This document shows positions 1 to 7,889 of a DNA stretch of 34,907 nt, piece by piece. Below the pieces are notes generated by a model. The model was not told the origin of the DNA. It searched no databases and saw only the letters and a list, made by a program, of their open reading frames with translations. The stretch is from Peptococcaceae bacterium UBA6116 (GTDB lineage: Bacteria; Bacillota; Desulfitobacteriia; Desulfitobacteriales; Syntrophobotulaceae), in the NCBI GenBank assembly GCA_002423425.1, contig DIWC01000066.1, forward strand, positions 11,381 to 46,287, given 5' to 3'. Each line of letters begins with the position of its first letter. Position 1 is the first letter of the stretch. A program made the position numbers and the translations under genes.

Positions 1-25
1 TCTTAGGCCGCTTGACCAATGGGCC
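1..25 (-). tRNA. tRNA-Glu, 5' part only (cut by window edge)
   Basis: Read on the minus strand, this is the 5' acceptor strand (GGCCC) followed by a D-arm of the form TTGGTCAAGCGG, the usual start of a Firmicute tRNA-Glu. The anticodon lies outside the window, so the isotype rests on the 5' half alone. It sits 4 nt downstream of tRNA-Lys and probably shares its promoter. Confidence 0.7.
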
Positions 26-29
26 TTAT

Positions 30-105
30 TGGTGAGCCATCCGCGACTCGAACGCGGGACACCCTGATTAAAAGTCAGGTGCTCTACCGACTGAGCTAAT
101 GGCCC
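30..105 (-). tRNA. tRNA-Lys (anticodon TTT)
   Basis: A complete 76-nt tRNA with encoded CCA (30-32 on the complement). The acceptor arms GGGCCAT and ATGGCTC pair over 7 bp with one G-U. The anticodon loop reads CTTTTAA, with anticodon TTT, in a CTGA/TCAG stem. The T-loop TTCGAGT is standard. It follows a near-consensus promoter and is the first gene of a tRNA cluster that continues off the left edge. Confidence 0.97.
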
Positions 106-120
106 ACACCACGATACAAA

Positions 121-149
121 ATTTTACACGATTGCACTATAGCTGTCAA
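121..149 (-). promoter_or_regulatory. promoter for the tRNA-Lys/tRNA-Glu cluster
   Basis: On the minus strand there is TTGACA (complement of 144-149), a 17-nt spacer and TAAAAT (complement of 121-126). The tRNA starts about 16 nt further on. This is a near-perfect housekeeping sigma-A promoter, correctly placed for a stable RNA operon. Confidence 0.85.
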
Positions 150-182
150 GAAATTTCTAATAATATTTATTATAAGATAAGC

Positions 183-1466
183 CTAAAAAATTGATGCGCG
201 TACAATGGTTTCTGTTCTCCCCGGTCCAACTGCCAGCATTGTAATTGGTACCTTGGCAAGGCTTTCAATCCGCTCCACATACCTCTTGGCCTGCTCGGGC
301 AGATTGTTATAGTTTGTAATTCCGGTTAAATCTTCTTGCCAGCCGGGTACTTCTTCATAAACAGCCTCACATTCTGCCAAGATATTTAAGCTCTGGGGAA
401 AATTGACCAGAATTTTGCCTTGATACAGATATCCTATACAAATTTTTAATGTTTCTAATCCCGTAAGTATATCAAGCTTAGTTAGGGCAATATCAGAAAT
501 TCCGCTAACTCTGACGGCATATCTAAGAATTACAGCGTCAAACCAACCACAACGACGGGGGCGTCCGGTTGTCGCTCCATATTCATTGCCGCGCTCCCGC
601 AGAAGTTCCCCCATCTCACCGGTTAGTTCTGTTGGGAATGGTCCTTCCCCTACCCGGGTAGTGTAAGCTTTGACTACTCCCACGACTTTATTTATTTTGG
701 TCGGGCCGACTCCAGCCCCGATACAGGCAGCACCCGCAATGGGGTTAGAGGAAGTAACATAAGGATACGTACCGTGATCAAGATCAAGCAAGGTACCCTG
801 AGCACCTTCAAATAACACCTTCTTTTTCTCATCAAGATAATCATTAACCATCAGCGAAGTATCTGTTACATAGGGCCTAATCCTCTCCGCATATCCGAGG
901 TATTCTTCAAATATATCTTGATACGCCAATTCTTTTTGGCCATAGATCTTTGTAATTATCAGATTTTTTTCCTGGAGATTAAATTTGAGTTTTTTAGCGA
1001 ATTCTTCCTTCTCGAGTAAATCCGAAACCCTGATCCCCGTACGGGAAGCCTTATCCTTGTAAGCAGGACCAATTCCTTTCTTGGTCGTTCCTATCTTTTC
1101 TTCACCCTTAGATTCTTCCTCTAAGACATCAAAGAGTCTATGATAGGGCATAATCACATGGACATTGCTGCTGATCTTTAAATTAGCAGTACTAACCCCT
1201 TTGCTTTCAAGATAATCAAGTTCCTCTATGAGTACCTTGGGATCAATCACCAATCCGTTGCCAATAACGCAAATCTTGTCGGCATAAAAAATCCCTGACG
1301 GGATAAGATGCAATTTAAACGTTTCCTTGTTGATCACAACAGTATGTCCGGCGTTATTCCCTCCCTGGTAGCGTACTACCATATCTGCCTTTTCCGCAAG
1401 AAAATCAGTTATCTTTCCTTTGCCTTCATCTCCCCATTGAGCCCCGATAAGTACAACAGCTGCCAT
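183..1466 (-). CDS. purA: adenylosuccinate synthetase PurA
   Basis: Catalyses the GTP-dependent ligation of IMP and aspartate to adenylosuccinate, the first committed step from IMP to AMP, in the cytosol. The N-terminal loop WGDEGKGK (residues 11-18) and NNAGH (37-41) place the catalytic Asp13 and His41 exactly as in characterised PurA proteins. Further family motifs are GTTKKGIGPAY, FEGAQGTLLD, TTRVGEGPFPTE and TGRPRRCGW. The length of 427 aa is normal. The start at 1466 is chosen over an in-frame ATG at 1499 because a GGGGGGA Shine-Dalgarno lies just upstream and the catalytic numbering then matches the family. It is separated from dnaB by its own promoter and a PurR-like box pair, so it is probably transcribed alone and controlled by purine supply. 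Confidence 0.98.
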   Translation of the reverse strand: MAAVVLIGAQWGDEGKGKITDFLAEKADMVVRYQGGNNAGHTVVINKETFKLHLIPSGIFYADKICVIGNGLVIDPKVLIEELDYLESKGVSTANLKISSNVHVIMPYHRLFDVLEEESKGEEKIGTTKKGIGPAYKDKASRTGIRVSDLLEKEEFAKKLKFNLQEKNLIITKIYGQKELAYQDIFEEYLGYAERIRPYVTDTSLMVNDYLDEKKKVLFEGAQGTLLDLDHGTYPYVTSSNPIAGAACIGAGVGPTKINKVVGVVKAYTTRVGEGPFPTELTGEMGELLRERGNEYGATTGRPRRCGWFDAVILRYAVRVSGISDIALTKLDILTGLETLKICIGYLYQGKILVNFPQSLNILAECEAVYEEVPGWQEDLTGITNYNNLPEQAKRYVERIESLAKVPITMLAVGPGRTETIVRASIF

Positions 1467-1503
1467 TGTAATTCCCCCCATTTTTGTCCTAATAACCATG
1501 TTA

Positions 1504-1533
1504 ATATTATCAACCCATCTTCTTGTTTGTCAA
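1504..1533 (-). promoter_or_regulatory. purA promoter
   Basis: The minus strand shows TTGACA (complement of 1528-1533), then TAATAT at 18-nt spacing (complement of 1504-1509) or GATAAT at 16 nt. The -35 hexamer touches the proximal arm of the inverted repeat at 1532-1581, so a protein bound there could affect polymerase binding. The predicted transcript leader is about 30 nt. Confidence 0.7.
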
Positions 1534-1581
1534 TAAAATCGAACATTTATCTCCTTATTAACCCTAATGTTCGATTTTATT
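1532..1581 (-). promoter_or_regulatory. inverted PurBox-like pair (candidate PurR operator) upstream of purA
   Basis: A perfect 16-bp inverted repeat (arms 1532-1547 and 1566-1581) is separated by 18 nt. Each arm contains AAAATCGAACATT, which matches the Bacillus subtilis PurBox (AWWWCCGAACWWT) at all but one position. Paired, oppositely oriented boxes at about this distance, just upstream of a -35 box, are the known PurR architecture. The distal arm overlaps the dnaB stop codon. It could instead act as a stem in the dnaB transcript, but no U-tract follows it. Confidence 0.65.
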
Positions 1582-2914
1582 AGGCTGTATTATGTCTCTT
1601 ATCAAGATTAACAAACTTTGTAAATTCTTTTAAATAGCCTAGTTCCACAGTTCCGACCGGCCCGTTACGGTGTTTGGCAATAATAATTTCGGCAATTCCT
1701 TTTTTTTCTGACTCAGGATGGTAATAGTCATCTCTATAGATAAAAGAAATGACATCTGCATCAGCCTCGATTGCTCCTGATTCTAAAAGATCGGACATGA
1801 TCGGTCTTTTATCCTGACGCTGCTCAACCCCGCGATTAAGTTGGGAAAGAGCAATGACCGGTACGGCAAGCTCCCGGGCTATCCCTTTTAAACCGCGAGA
1901 AATCTGAGCAACTTCCTGTTGCCTGCTTTCCATTCTCTTGCCTACCGTCATTAATTGCAGGTAATCAATGATAATCAGTCCTAATCCTTGCTCAAGCTTA
2001 AGGCGGCGGGCTTTGGAGCGCAATTCGGCTAAGGAAATGCCGACCGTATCGTCTATATAGATAGGAGACTCAGATAACGGACCTACTGCCTGGGTAAGTT
2101 TTGGCCAATCAGTATCTAATAACTCCCCTGTCCTAACCCTTTGTTGATCAACCATGGCTTCTGAACATAACATTCGTTGAACTAATTGCTCCTTGGACAT
2201 TTCCAAACTAAAGAGCGCAATTGAAATACCGGCTTTAACCGCTGCGTTTTGAGCCATATTTAACACTAAAGCAGTTTTTCCCATGGATGGCCGTCCTGCA
2301 ATAATAATAAGATCCGAAGGCTGCCAACCGGAAGTAATTCTGTCTAGCTCCTTAAAATAGGAAGGGATTCCAGTCAAATTGCCTTTATTAGCAAAAAGAT
2401 ACTCTATTTTATCAAAAGTTTTTAACAAAATGCTGCGGATAGTAACAAATCCATCTTTAGTCTGCCGCTGGGAAATATCCAGTATCAGCCGCTCCGCTTC
2501 TTCCAAGAGGCTGAAAGCTTCTTCCCCTGACTCATACCCTTTTTCTTCAAGATAGCCGGCCATCTTGATCAGCTGTCTAAGCAAAGACTTTTCGGCCACG
2601 ATACGGGCATAATGTTCCACGTTAGCAGCCGATGGAACTGAAGCCGCTATCTGAGAGATCGTTCCAATCCCCCCGATGCTTTCCAGCCGACCTGCCTGGC
2701 GTAAACTTTCGGACACAATAACTAAATCAACAGGATCTCCTCTTTCGAAAGTATCCCTGATGACGAGATAAACGCTCTTGTGGTTGTCTCTATAGAAATC
2801 CTCCGGCCGCAGGATCTCAAAAACAACACTGCTTTTTTGGGGATCAAGCATCAGTGCCCCCAACACAGCCTGTTCTGCCTCCAGATTATGGGGCGGAACT
2901 TTGCCAAGTTCCAT
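1580..2914 (-). CDS. dnaB: replicative DNA helicase (DnaB family; DnaC in Bacillus naming)
   Basis: Hexameric 5'-3' helicase that unwinds DNA ahead of the replication fork and recruits primase. The N-terminal DnaB domain (about residues 6-107, starting PPHNLEAEQAVLGA) is followed by a RecA-like C-terminal domain with Walker A GRPSMGKT (207-214) and Walker B LIIIDYLQLM. The motif RGLKGIARELAVPVIALSQL is typical of the family. At 444 aa it is full length. An AAGGAGA Shine-Dalgarno precedes the ATG. It is the last gene of the MazG-like/DUF2232/rplI/lonC/dnaB run. The rplI-dnaB linkage is conserved in Firmicutes, with lonC inserted between them here. Confidence 0.97.
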   Translation of the reverse strand: MELGKVPPHNLEAEQAVLGALMLDPQKSSVVFEILRPEDFYRDNHKSVYLVIRDTFERGDPVDLVIVSESLRQAGRLESIGGIGTISQIAASVPSAANVEHYARIVAEKSLLRQLIKMAGYLEEKGYESGEEAFSLLEEAERLILDISQRQTKDGFVTIRSILLKTFDKIEYLFANKGNLTGIPSYFKELDRITSGWQPSDLIIIAGRPSMGKTALVLNMAQNAAVKAGISIALFSLEMSKEQLVQRMLCSEAMVDQQRVRTGELLDTDWPKLTQAVGPLSESPIYIDDTVGISLAELRSKARRLKLEQGLGLIIIDYLQLMTVGKRMESRQQEVAQISRGLKGIARELAVPVIALSQLNRGVEQRQDKRPIMSDLLESGAIEADADVISFIYRDDYYHPESEKKGIAEIIIAKHRNGPVGTVELGYLKEFTKFVNLDKRHNTA

Positions 2915-2972
2915 ATCTCTTTTCTCCTTACTCTGCTTCCTATCTTACCTTTGCTTATTTCCTGTTTTATTT

Positions 2973-4877
2973 CTAGTCGGCTCGGGCCACTTTTAAAGCT
3001 TCCTCTATCTTGTTAACAGCAATTACTTCAATCCCTTTCAGTCCTGAAGGAACCTCCGCCAGATTTTCTTCGGGAATAATCACGGTGTTAACTCCTGCCT
3101 GTTTCGCTCCAAAGATTTTTTCATAAATCCCGCCTACCGGTTTTACTTTTCCTTGAATAGATATTTCGCCGGTAACCGCAACATCCCTTCGAAGCGGCTG
3201 GTCCTTAAGCGCACTGTAAATAGCCATGGTAGTTGCCAATCCTGCCGAGGGACCGTCAATTCTACCCCCGCCCACAACATTGACATGAAGATCATAATTC
3301 TTTATATCTTCTCCTGTTAAGTTACGAATAACGGCTGCCGCATTAAATACCGCATCTCTGGCCATGGATCCGGCCGTCTCGTTAAAACGTATATTCCCCT
3401 TGCCGGCTAGACCGGAGAATACCTTTACTTCTATCTCTAAAATTGACCCCAGAAAGCCTGAAACCCCTAACCCTAAAATCCTGCCGATAACCTTTCCCGG
3501 AATAACCTTTTGATGGACGTAAGGGGTTAGACGGGCTGAGCGCAAGACTTCACGGACCTCTTTTCCAGTAATAACAACATCCTTTTCACCGGAGTTCTTA
3601 AATCTGGCGAAACCATAAGCATCCAAGAGAATACTGTTAGCTTTTCTGCCTTCAATCACATACTCACTAATAATATCGGGTACGCCTTCTTCTAACTGCA
3701 CTGCCAGTTTACGGGCGGCCTGTCTGACTATCTCAATAATATGAGACGGTTCCAAAGGAACAAAATAAACCTCGGCACAACGAGAACGAAGGGCCGGATT
3801 TAGTTCATGCGGTTCTCTGGTTGTAGCGCCAATCAGAACAAAATCCGCCGGAACACCTTCCTCAAAAATTTTTTTAATGTAGAGAGGACTTTTAGCGTCC
3901 TGAGGATCATAATAGGAAGATTCAAAATAAACTCTTTTATCCTCCAATACTTTTAAAAGTTTATTTAAAAGAGTTGGATCCATCTCTCCAATTTCATCGA
4001 TAAACAGAACACCAGTGTGGGCATCGTTAACCAGTCCTAGTTTAGGCTCAGGTATTCCGGTATCCGCCAGATCCTTTTTTGCCCCTTGGTAAATCGGATC
4101 GTGGACCGAACCAAGAAGTGGGTTCGTAACATCCCTCGGATCCCAACGTAAAGTCGTACCATCCACTTCGATAAAAGGTGCATCCGGACCAAACGGAGAA
4201 TCAGGAAAGGCTTTCACTGTCTCCAATGCTACCCGGGCAGCGGATGTCTTCCCTACCCCAGGCGGACCATAAATTAGAATATGCTGGGGAAATGGTGTGG
4301 CAAGTTTAGCTAAAAGAGCTTGCAGGGCACTTTCCTGACCAACGATCTCCTCGAGAGTTTGGGGTTTTAAGATCTCTATCGCTGAAGACACCGGTTTAGT
4401 GGCATTCATTTTTTCGAGTTGAGCAAGTTTTTTGAGGGTCTGAGCATTTTCAGGTCCCCCTGTTTCTTTTAGAACTTGGGTTTTTATTTCTTTGATATAC
4501 TCTTCATGATGCTCCTGCATCTTTTCTGCTACAGCCTGATTAAGTCTTTCCTCGACCGACCTTTTCGCTAGAATCTCGGCAATATGTTCCTCTATTTCTT
4601 GGAGAAGTGAAGGAATCTCATCTATTTTTGGAACATTCTTCTCTGTCGGATCGTCATTTGCCAATTTTTGAAGGCCAAGAAGTCTTTCTCCCAAAAGTTC
4701 AGAACGCATGAGCCCTAGTGCTTCGAGTTTACTGGCTTTTAGTATCAGCTTATCGGTTCCGTAAATATTGGAAAGCACGACATACAAAGTGTCAATTTCG
4801 AGCTTTAACTGGTCTGATGAAACCTCCTCTGGGTTTGCATCTTTTTGTTTAAGGAATTTCCTTAATAAGCTATGCAC
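2973..4877 (-). CDS. lonC: ATP-dependent Lon-family protease, LonC type of spore formers
   Basis: A 634-aa AAA+ serine protease. It lacks the long N-terminal substrate domain of classical Lon and instead starts with a charged, partly coiled-coil region (1-160). The AAA+ module has Walker A GPPGVGKT (204-211) and an acidic LFIDEIG (291-297). The C-terminal S16 protease domain shows DGPSAG with catalytic Ser544 and GGIYEK with Lys587, the Ser-Lys dyad. The overall form and the position beside dnaB match the LonC subfamily, known from a subset of endospore formers; its substrates are not established. It starts with GTG after a GGAAG ribosome site. The choice of LonC over LonB rests on length, N-terminus and context. 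Confidence 0.88.
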   Translation of the reverse strand: MHSLLRKFLKQKDANPEEVSSDQLKLEIDTLYVVLSNIYGTDKLILKASKLEALGLMRSELLGERLLGLQKLANDDPTEKNVPKIDEIPSLLQEIEEHIAEILAKRSVEERLNQAVAEKMQEHHEEYIKEIKTQVLKETGGPENAQTLKKLAQLEKMNATKPVSSAIEILKPQTLEEIVGQESALQALLAKLATPFPQHILIYGPPGVGKTSAARVALETVKAFPDSPFGPDAPFIEVDGTTLRWDPRDVTNPLLGSVHDPIYQGAKKDLADTGIPEPKLGLVNDAHTGVLFIDEIGEMDPTLLNKLLKVLEDKRVYFESSYYDPQDAKSPLYIKKIFEEGVPADFVLIGATTREPHELNPALRSRCAEVYFVPLEPSHIIEIVRQAARKLAVQLEEGVPDIISEYVIEGRKANSILLDAYGFARFKNSGEKDVVITGKEVREVLRSARLTPYVHQKVIPGKVIGRILGLGVSGFLGSILEIEVKVFSGLAGKGNIRFNETAGSMARDAVFNAAAVIRNLTGEDIKNYDLHVNVVGGGRIDGPSAGLATTMAIYSALKDQPLRRDVAVTGEISIQGKVKPVGGIYEKIFGAKQAGVNTVIIPEENLAEVPSGLKGIEVIAVNKIEEALKVARAD

Positions 4878-4909
4878 TTAGGTCACTTCCTTATGTTTTT
4901 CTGAATCTA

Positions 4910-5356
4910 TTAACTAGCTACCACCTTAATTATAACATTGGCTGTTACTTCAGGGTGAAGCTTGATTGTTACATTATAGTCTCCAATCGCTTTAATAGGT
5001 TCTTTAATATCTATTTTCCTTTTATCTAGTTTGAGTTTATATTGTTTTTCTAATACTTCTGCAATCTCTTTATTGGAAACTGAACCAAATAGTCTTCCTT
5101 TTTCTCCTACTTTAACTTTAAGGATTAAGTTTAAACCTTCGATTCTACCCTTTAAATCCAAGGCTGCCTGTCTTTCTTTTTGTTTGCGCAGTTCTTCTTG
5201 TTTTTGCTTATGAGCTAAATCCTGAACATTTCCTTCGGTGGCCTCCATAGCAAGACTCCGGGGAATTAAAAAATTTCGGGCATAACCATCAGATACCTCG
5301 CATATCTTCCCTTTCTTGCCTAGAGCTTTAACGTCTTCTTTTAAAATTACTTTCAC
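4910..5356 (-). CDS. rplI: 50S ribosomal protein L9 (bL9)
   Basis: A 148-aa protein with the two-domain L9 layout. The N-terminal rRNA-binding domain begins MKVILKEDVKALGKKG and contains VSDGYARNFLIPR. A long charged helix (about 40-75, rich in K, E and Q) leads to the C-terminal domain with KLFGSVSNKEI-like sequence (GRLFGSVSNKEIAE). L9 binds domain V of 23S rRNA at the base of the L1 stalk and affects reading-frame maintenance. Its ATG overlaps the stop of the DUF2232 gene by 4 nt, indicating translational coupling. Confidence 0.98.
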   Translation of the reverse strand: MKVILKEDVKALGKKGKICEVSDGYARNFLIPRSLAMEATEGNVQDLAHKQKQEELRKQKERQAALDLKGRIEGLNLILKVKVGEKGRLFGSVSNKEIAEVLEKQYKLKLDKRKIDIKEPIKAIGDYNVTIKLHPEVTANVIIKVVAS

Positions 5357-6303
5357 GGTTTTCCCTCCTTGCTTTTTTCGGGAATCTTTCTAAAATAAAA
5401 CACCATATCAAATAGCCCAACAAATATTAGTCCTGCTAATATATAATAAGAAAAAAATATCGCCCCGATAATTATCATCCAAATAAAAATACGAGGAGTT
5501 TTGGGATGTAAAACCACATAAACAAAACAGCAACAGCCTAATAATAATGAAATTGCAGCTATCACCATTATCAAGTTCATTCCAATTATCTTTATAACAT
5601 TAGCCTTTAAGTAGTCACCACTTAAATAGGCCGATATCCCGATAATCGCAATCCAAACTGCATACCAGGGTATACTCCACTGTGAAAAAGCAGTTATTTC
5701 ACGCCTGCCTCTTATTGATAGTCGAAAAATTAGATATGCAAAACCCATCTCCATCATGCCAATTATGCCAGCCATGGCCGGCATTAATTTAAAGTAAACC
5801 GATACTGCACTCGCAAAATAACTTCGGAAATAGTCTATGGACAACCCTTGTTTTTCAAAAGCACTTAAGAACCCCTGCTGTTCAGCCATCTGCAGTAATA
5901 AAGTTATCTGGGCCTGAACATTTTCCGGTTGGAGGGCCACTTTAACTGTTGGAATAACGGGCAGACCACTTAAAAGAGCCACTAATATCAGACTCCAAAA
6001 CATGCTCGGTCCTGTTTTCATTCCTCTTTGCTCCAACCCCAGTAGTAGAATACCTGCCCAAGGAGAAAATCCTATCTGCAAGAAACTATTGGCTCCGCTA
6101 ACAACAATAGCTAACAAATAACCTAACACAAGTAAAATAGAAGTCAGTTTAAGACTCGAATTTCTGTAATGGATAAACAAAGCAAGAAAAATAAGAGTCT
6201 CGCCAAACCAACTCCAGATATTAAAGAAAGATAAAAGGAAAGGGACAAAAACAAGAATTATCCTGGATGCATATTTAAGCGCATCCTTGTCGCTAATATA
6301 CAT
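5353..6303 (-). CDS. DUF2232 (YybS-like) multi-spanning membrane protein
   Basis: A 316-aa protein with about eight hydrophobic segments, for example near residues 12-30, 55-72, 98-115, 175-197, 215-230, 238-265 and 272-305. It resembles the DUF2232/YybS family, whose members precede gdpP and rplI in Bacillus; the biochemical role is unknown. Here it overlaps rplI by 4 nt and there is no gdpP between them. The pattern suggests an integral membrane protein without a cleaved signal peptide. Assignment rests on membrane topology plus conserved position next to rplI and dnaB. Confidence 0.8.
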   Translation of the reverse strand: MYISDKDALKYASRIILVFVPFLLSFFNIWSWFGETLIFLALFIHYRNSSLKLTSILLVLGYLLAIVVSGANSFLQIGFSPWAGILLLGLEQRGMKTGPSMFWSLILVALLSGLPVIPTVKVALQPENVQAQITLLLQMAEQQGFLSAFEKQGLSIDYFRSYFASAVSVYFKLMPAMAGIIGMMEMGFAYLIFRLSIRGRREITAFSQWSIPWYAVWIAIIGISAYLSGDYLKANVIKIIGMNLIMVIAAISLLLGCCCFVYVVLHPKTPRIFIWMIIIGAIFFSYYILAGLIFVGLFDMVFYFRKIPEKSKEGKP

Positions 6304-6319
6304 GAAGCTATCTCCTGTA

Positions 6320-6634
6320 TCAGTCTTCCTCGGGAACCAAATAATTGAGCAAAAAGCTTAACTCTCCCCACTCAGATTCCAAGTTAAAAAAATCATCTTT
6401 TTGCCACTGGGCCAGTTGTTTATATAATACCCTATCCAACCTGGAAAAATCAAAACCTAATCTGCGCGTAAGCAAATAACTTAAACCGACCAGTTTGGCC
6501 ATGCTGTCAAGAATCTGAACCTCAGAGGCATTAAGCGTACTGTGTTGGACCAGCCATTGGGCTTTAAGGAGTTCCACCTTTAGCTCCTCAATAGTTTTAG
6601 AGCACTTTACGACATCGATTGCCACAGATTCCAC
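6320..6634 (-). CDS. small MazG-like family protein
   Basis: A 104-aa, mainly helical protein with a leucine-rich core (YLLTRRLGFDF, WGELSFLLNYL). It resembles the short MazG-like proteins often found in Clostridia beside rpsR and DUF2232. True MazG is a nucleoside triphosphate pyrophosphohydrolase with an ExxE plus ExxD metal site; I cannot see a full set of those acidic residues, so activity should not be assumed. It begins with GTG after an AGGGGG ribosome site and is the first full gene of the operon leading to dnaB. A 14-codon reading frame ends within its ribosome-binding region. Confidence 0.6.
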   Translation of the reverse strand: MESVAIDVVKCSKTIEELKVELLKAQWLVQHSTLNASEVQILDSMAKLVGLSYLLTRRLGFDFSRLDRVLYKQLAQWQKDDFFNLESEWGELSFLLNYLVPEED

Positions 6635-6641
6635 TATTATA

Positions 6642-6686
6642 CTACCCCCTAAAATATAAGGTACATATGAGTTCGCGAAAATACAT
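6642..6686 (-). CDS. possible 14-codon leader peptide before the MazG-like gene
   Basis: An ATG preceded by AAGGAG at 5 nt opens a 14-aa frame (MYFRELICTLYFRG). Its TAG directly follows the GGGGG Shine-Dalgarno of the downstream gene. A good ribosome site on so short a frame in a roughly 125-nt leader suggests a translated upstream peptide, possibly coupling or attenuating expression. It has no known homologue that I recognise, and such a frame can arise by chance. Confidence 0.35.
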   Translation of the reverse strand: MYFRELICTLYFRG

Positions 6687-6761
6687 GGAAACTCCTTCTT
6701 GTTTTCTCGCCTCTAAGGATGATATATACTTAGATCTATCAGAAAGTTTTTATGGTCGACC

Positions 6762-6792
6762 AAAAAAGAGGGAGCATTGCTCCCTCTTTTTT
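6762..6792 (-). terminator. Rho-independent terminator of the rpsF-ssb-rpsR operon
   Basis: GAGGGAGC and GCTCCCTC form an 8-bp GC-rich stem with an ATT loop, flanked by A6 on one side and T6 on the other. The structure can terminate in both directions. On the minus strand it begins 2 nt after the rpsR stop codon, so it separates the ribosomal operon from the MazG-like operon. Confidence 0.92.
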
Positions 6793-6793
6793 A

Positions 6794-7039
6794 CTAGTCG
6801 ATCATGTAGGGCAGCAACGCTATGCTGCGAGCCCGTTTAACAGCAATTGTAACTTGTCTCTGATGTTTCGCACAATTGCCGGAAATCCTGCGAGGCAATA
6901 TTTTTCCTCTTTCCGTTATATACTTGCGTAATTTATGAGTCTCTTTATAGTCGATACTTTCAACTTTATCGATACAAAAACTGCATACTCTTTTACGCGG
7001 ACGGCGTCCTCGATCTTTTTTAACGGCAGCGTTAGCCAT
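6794..7039 (-). CDS. rpsR: 30S ribosomal protein S18 (bS18)
   Basis: An 81-aa basic protein of normal length. The core RKYITERGKILPRRISG and KRARSIALLPY are diagnostic of S18, which pairs with S6 on the platform of the small subunit. Cys19, Cys22, Cys56 and His59 form a CxxC...CxxH set, so this is the zinc-binding (C+) form rather than the zinc-independent paralogue. It is the last gene of the rpsF-ssb-rpsR operon, with a strong terminator immediately after. Confidence 0.98.
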   Translation of the reverse strand: MANAAVKKDRGRRPRKRVCSFCIDKVESIDYKETHKLRKYITERGKILPRRISGNCAKHQRQVTIAVKRARSIALLPYMID

Positions 7040-7059
7040 TGAACGCTCCTCCCTTCGGA

Positions 7060-7470
7060 CTAAAATGGTATATCATCATCTAAACTAACTTCATGGGCAA
7101 ATGAACCAAAATTATCTGCGCCTGCGGAAGAACTGGAACTATTGTTATTATCCTTCGGACTTAGGAATCTAACATCATCCGCTACTATCTCTGTCACATA
7201 TCTCTTTTGACCGTCTTGTGCTTCATAAGAACGAATTTGAAGCCGACCTTCAAGTGCTGCTAATTTTCCTTTAGAAAGGTAATTGGCACAAAGTTCAGCC
7301 AGCTGCCTGAACGCGACACAAGGAATAAAGTCAGTCTCTTTTTCTCCCTGGGCATTTTTATAGTTTCTATTTACGGCCAGAGTAAATGTAGCTACAGCTA
7401 CACCATTCGTGGTATAACGAAGCTCAGGGTCTTTCGTCAATCGGCCTATTAAAATAACTCGATTAAACAC
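7060..7470 (-). CDS. ssb: single-stranded DNA-binding protein
   Basis: A 136-aa SSB. The OB fold starts MFNRVILIGRLTKDPELRYT and continues with FIPCVAFRQLAELCANYLSKG and LAALEGRLQIRSYE (about residues 1-105). A short Ser/Asn-rich linker follows. The acidic tip DDDIPF is the docking site for replication and repair partners. It works as a tetramer covering ssDNA at forks. Its place between rpsF and rpsR is conserved in Firmicutes and links its expression to ribosome synthesis. Confidence 0.98.
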   Translation of the reverse strand: MFNRVILIGRLTKDPELRYTTNGVAVATFTLAVNRNYKNAQGEKETDFIPCVAFRQLAELCANYLSKGKLAALEGRLQIRSYEAQDGQKRYVTEIVADDVRFLSPKDNNNSSSSSAGADNFGSFAHEVSLDDDIPF

Positions 7471-7488
7471 CCTATATCCCTCCGTTAA

Positions 7489-7773
7489 TCAATCTTTCTT
7501 GGTTGTCAGAAATCTGATAACGGCATCTGAAATTTTCATCAGCCTTTCCAGTTCCTCAACCGTATGAGCTTCACCGGCGAAATTCATCAGGATATAAACG
7601 CCTTCATTGAATTTCTTGACCTCATAAGCCAGACGTCGTTTTCCCAAGAGGTCAACCTTAAGGTCTGTGCCCCCATTGGAAGTTACTACTTCAGCAAACT
7701 TGTCCACGTTCGCCTTAACTGCCTCTTCATCAAAGTCAGGTCTAATAATGTACATAACTTCGTACGCTTGCAT
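7489..7773 (-). CDS. rpsF: 30S ribosomal protein S6 (bS6)
   Basis: A 94-aa protein with the S6 signature MYIIRPDFDEEAVKA, GKRRLAYEVKKFNEGVYILM and a C-terminal ISDAVIRFLTTKK. It binds S18 and the central domain of 16S rRNA. The reading frame extends further upstream, but the ATG at 7773 is chosen because GGGGAGGTG lies just before it and the length then matches the family. It is the first gene of the operon, about 80 nt after its predicted transcription start. Confidence 0.97.
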   Translation of the reverse strand: MQAYEVMYIIRPDFDEEAVKANVDKFAEVVTSNGGTDLKVDLLGKRRLAYEVKKFNEGVYILMNFAGEAHTVEELERLMKISDAVIRFLTTKKD

Positions 7774-7860
7774 AACTGCACCTCCCCCCGGACTAAATGG
7801 CCCCGCAACTTGTGCAGAGCAGGGATAATAATTTACTGAATGATTATACTTCAGCAAATT

Positions 7861-7889
7861 ATTATAACATTGAATTTACTGTTTGGCAA
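7861..7889 (-). promoter_or_regulatory. promoter of the rpsF-ssb-rpsR operon
   Basis: On the minus strand, TTGCCA (complement of 7884-7889), a 17-nt spacer and a perfect TATAAT (complement of 7861-7866). Placement about 80-90 nt before the rpsF start leaves room for a leader, as often used for S6:S18 autoregulation. I did not identify a definite S6:S18 binding hairpin in it. Confidence 0.8.

Noticed and set aside
1467..1499. Earlier ATG for purA
   Set aside because: It would place the Shine-Dalgarno inside the gene and add 11 residues before the conserved N-terminus.
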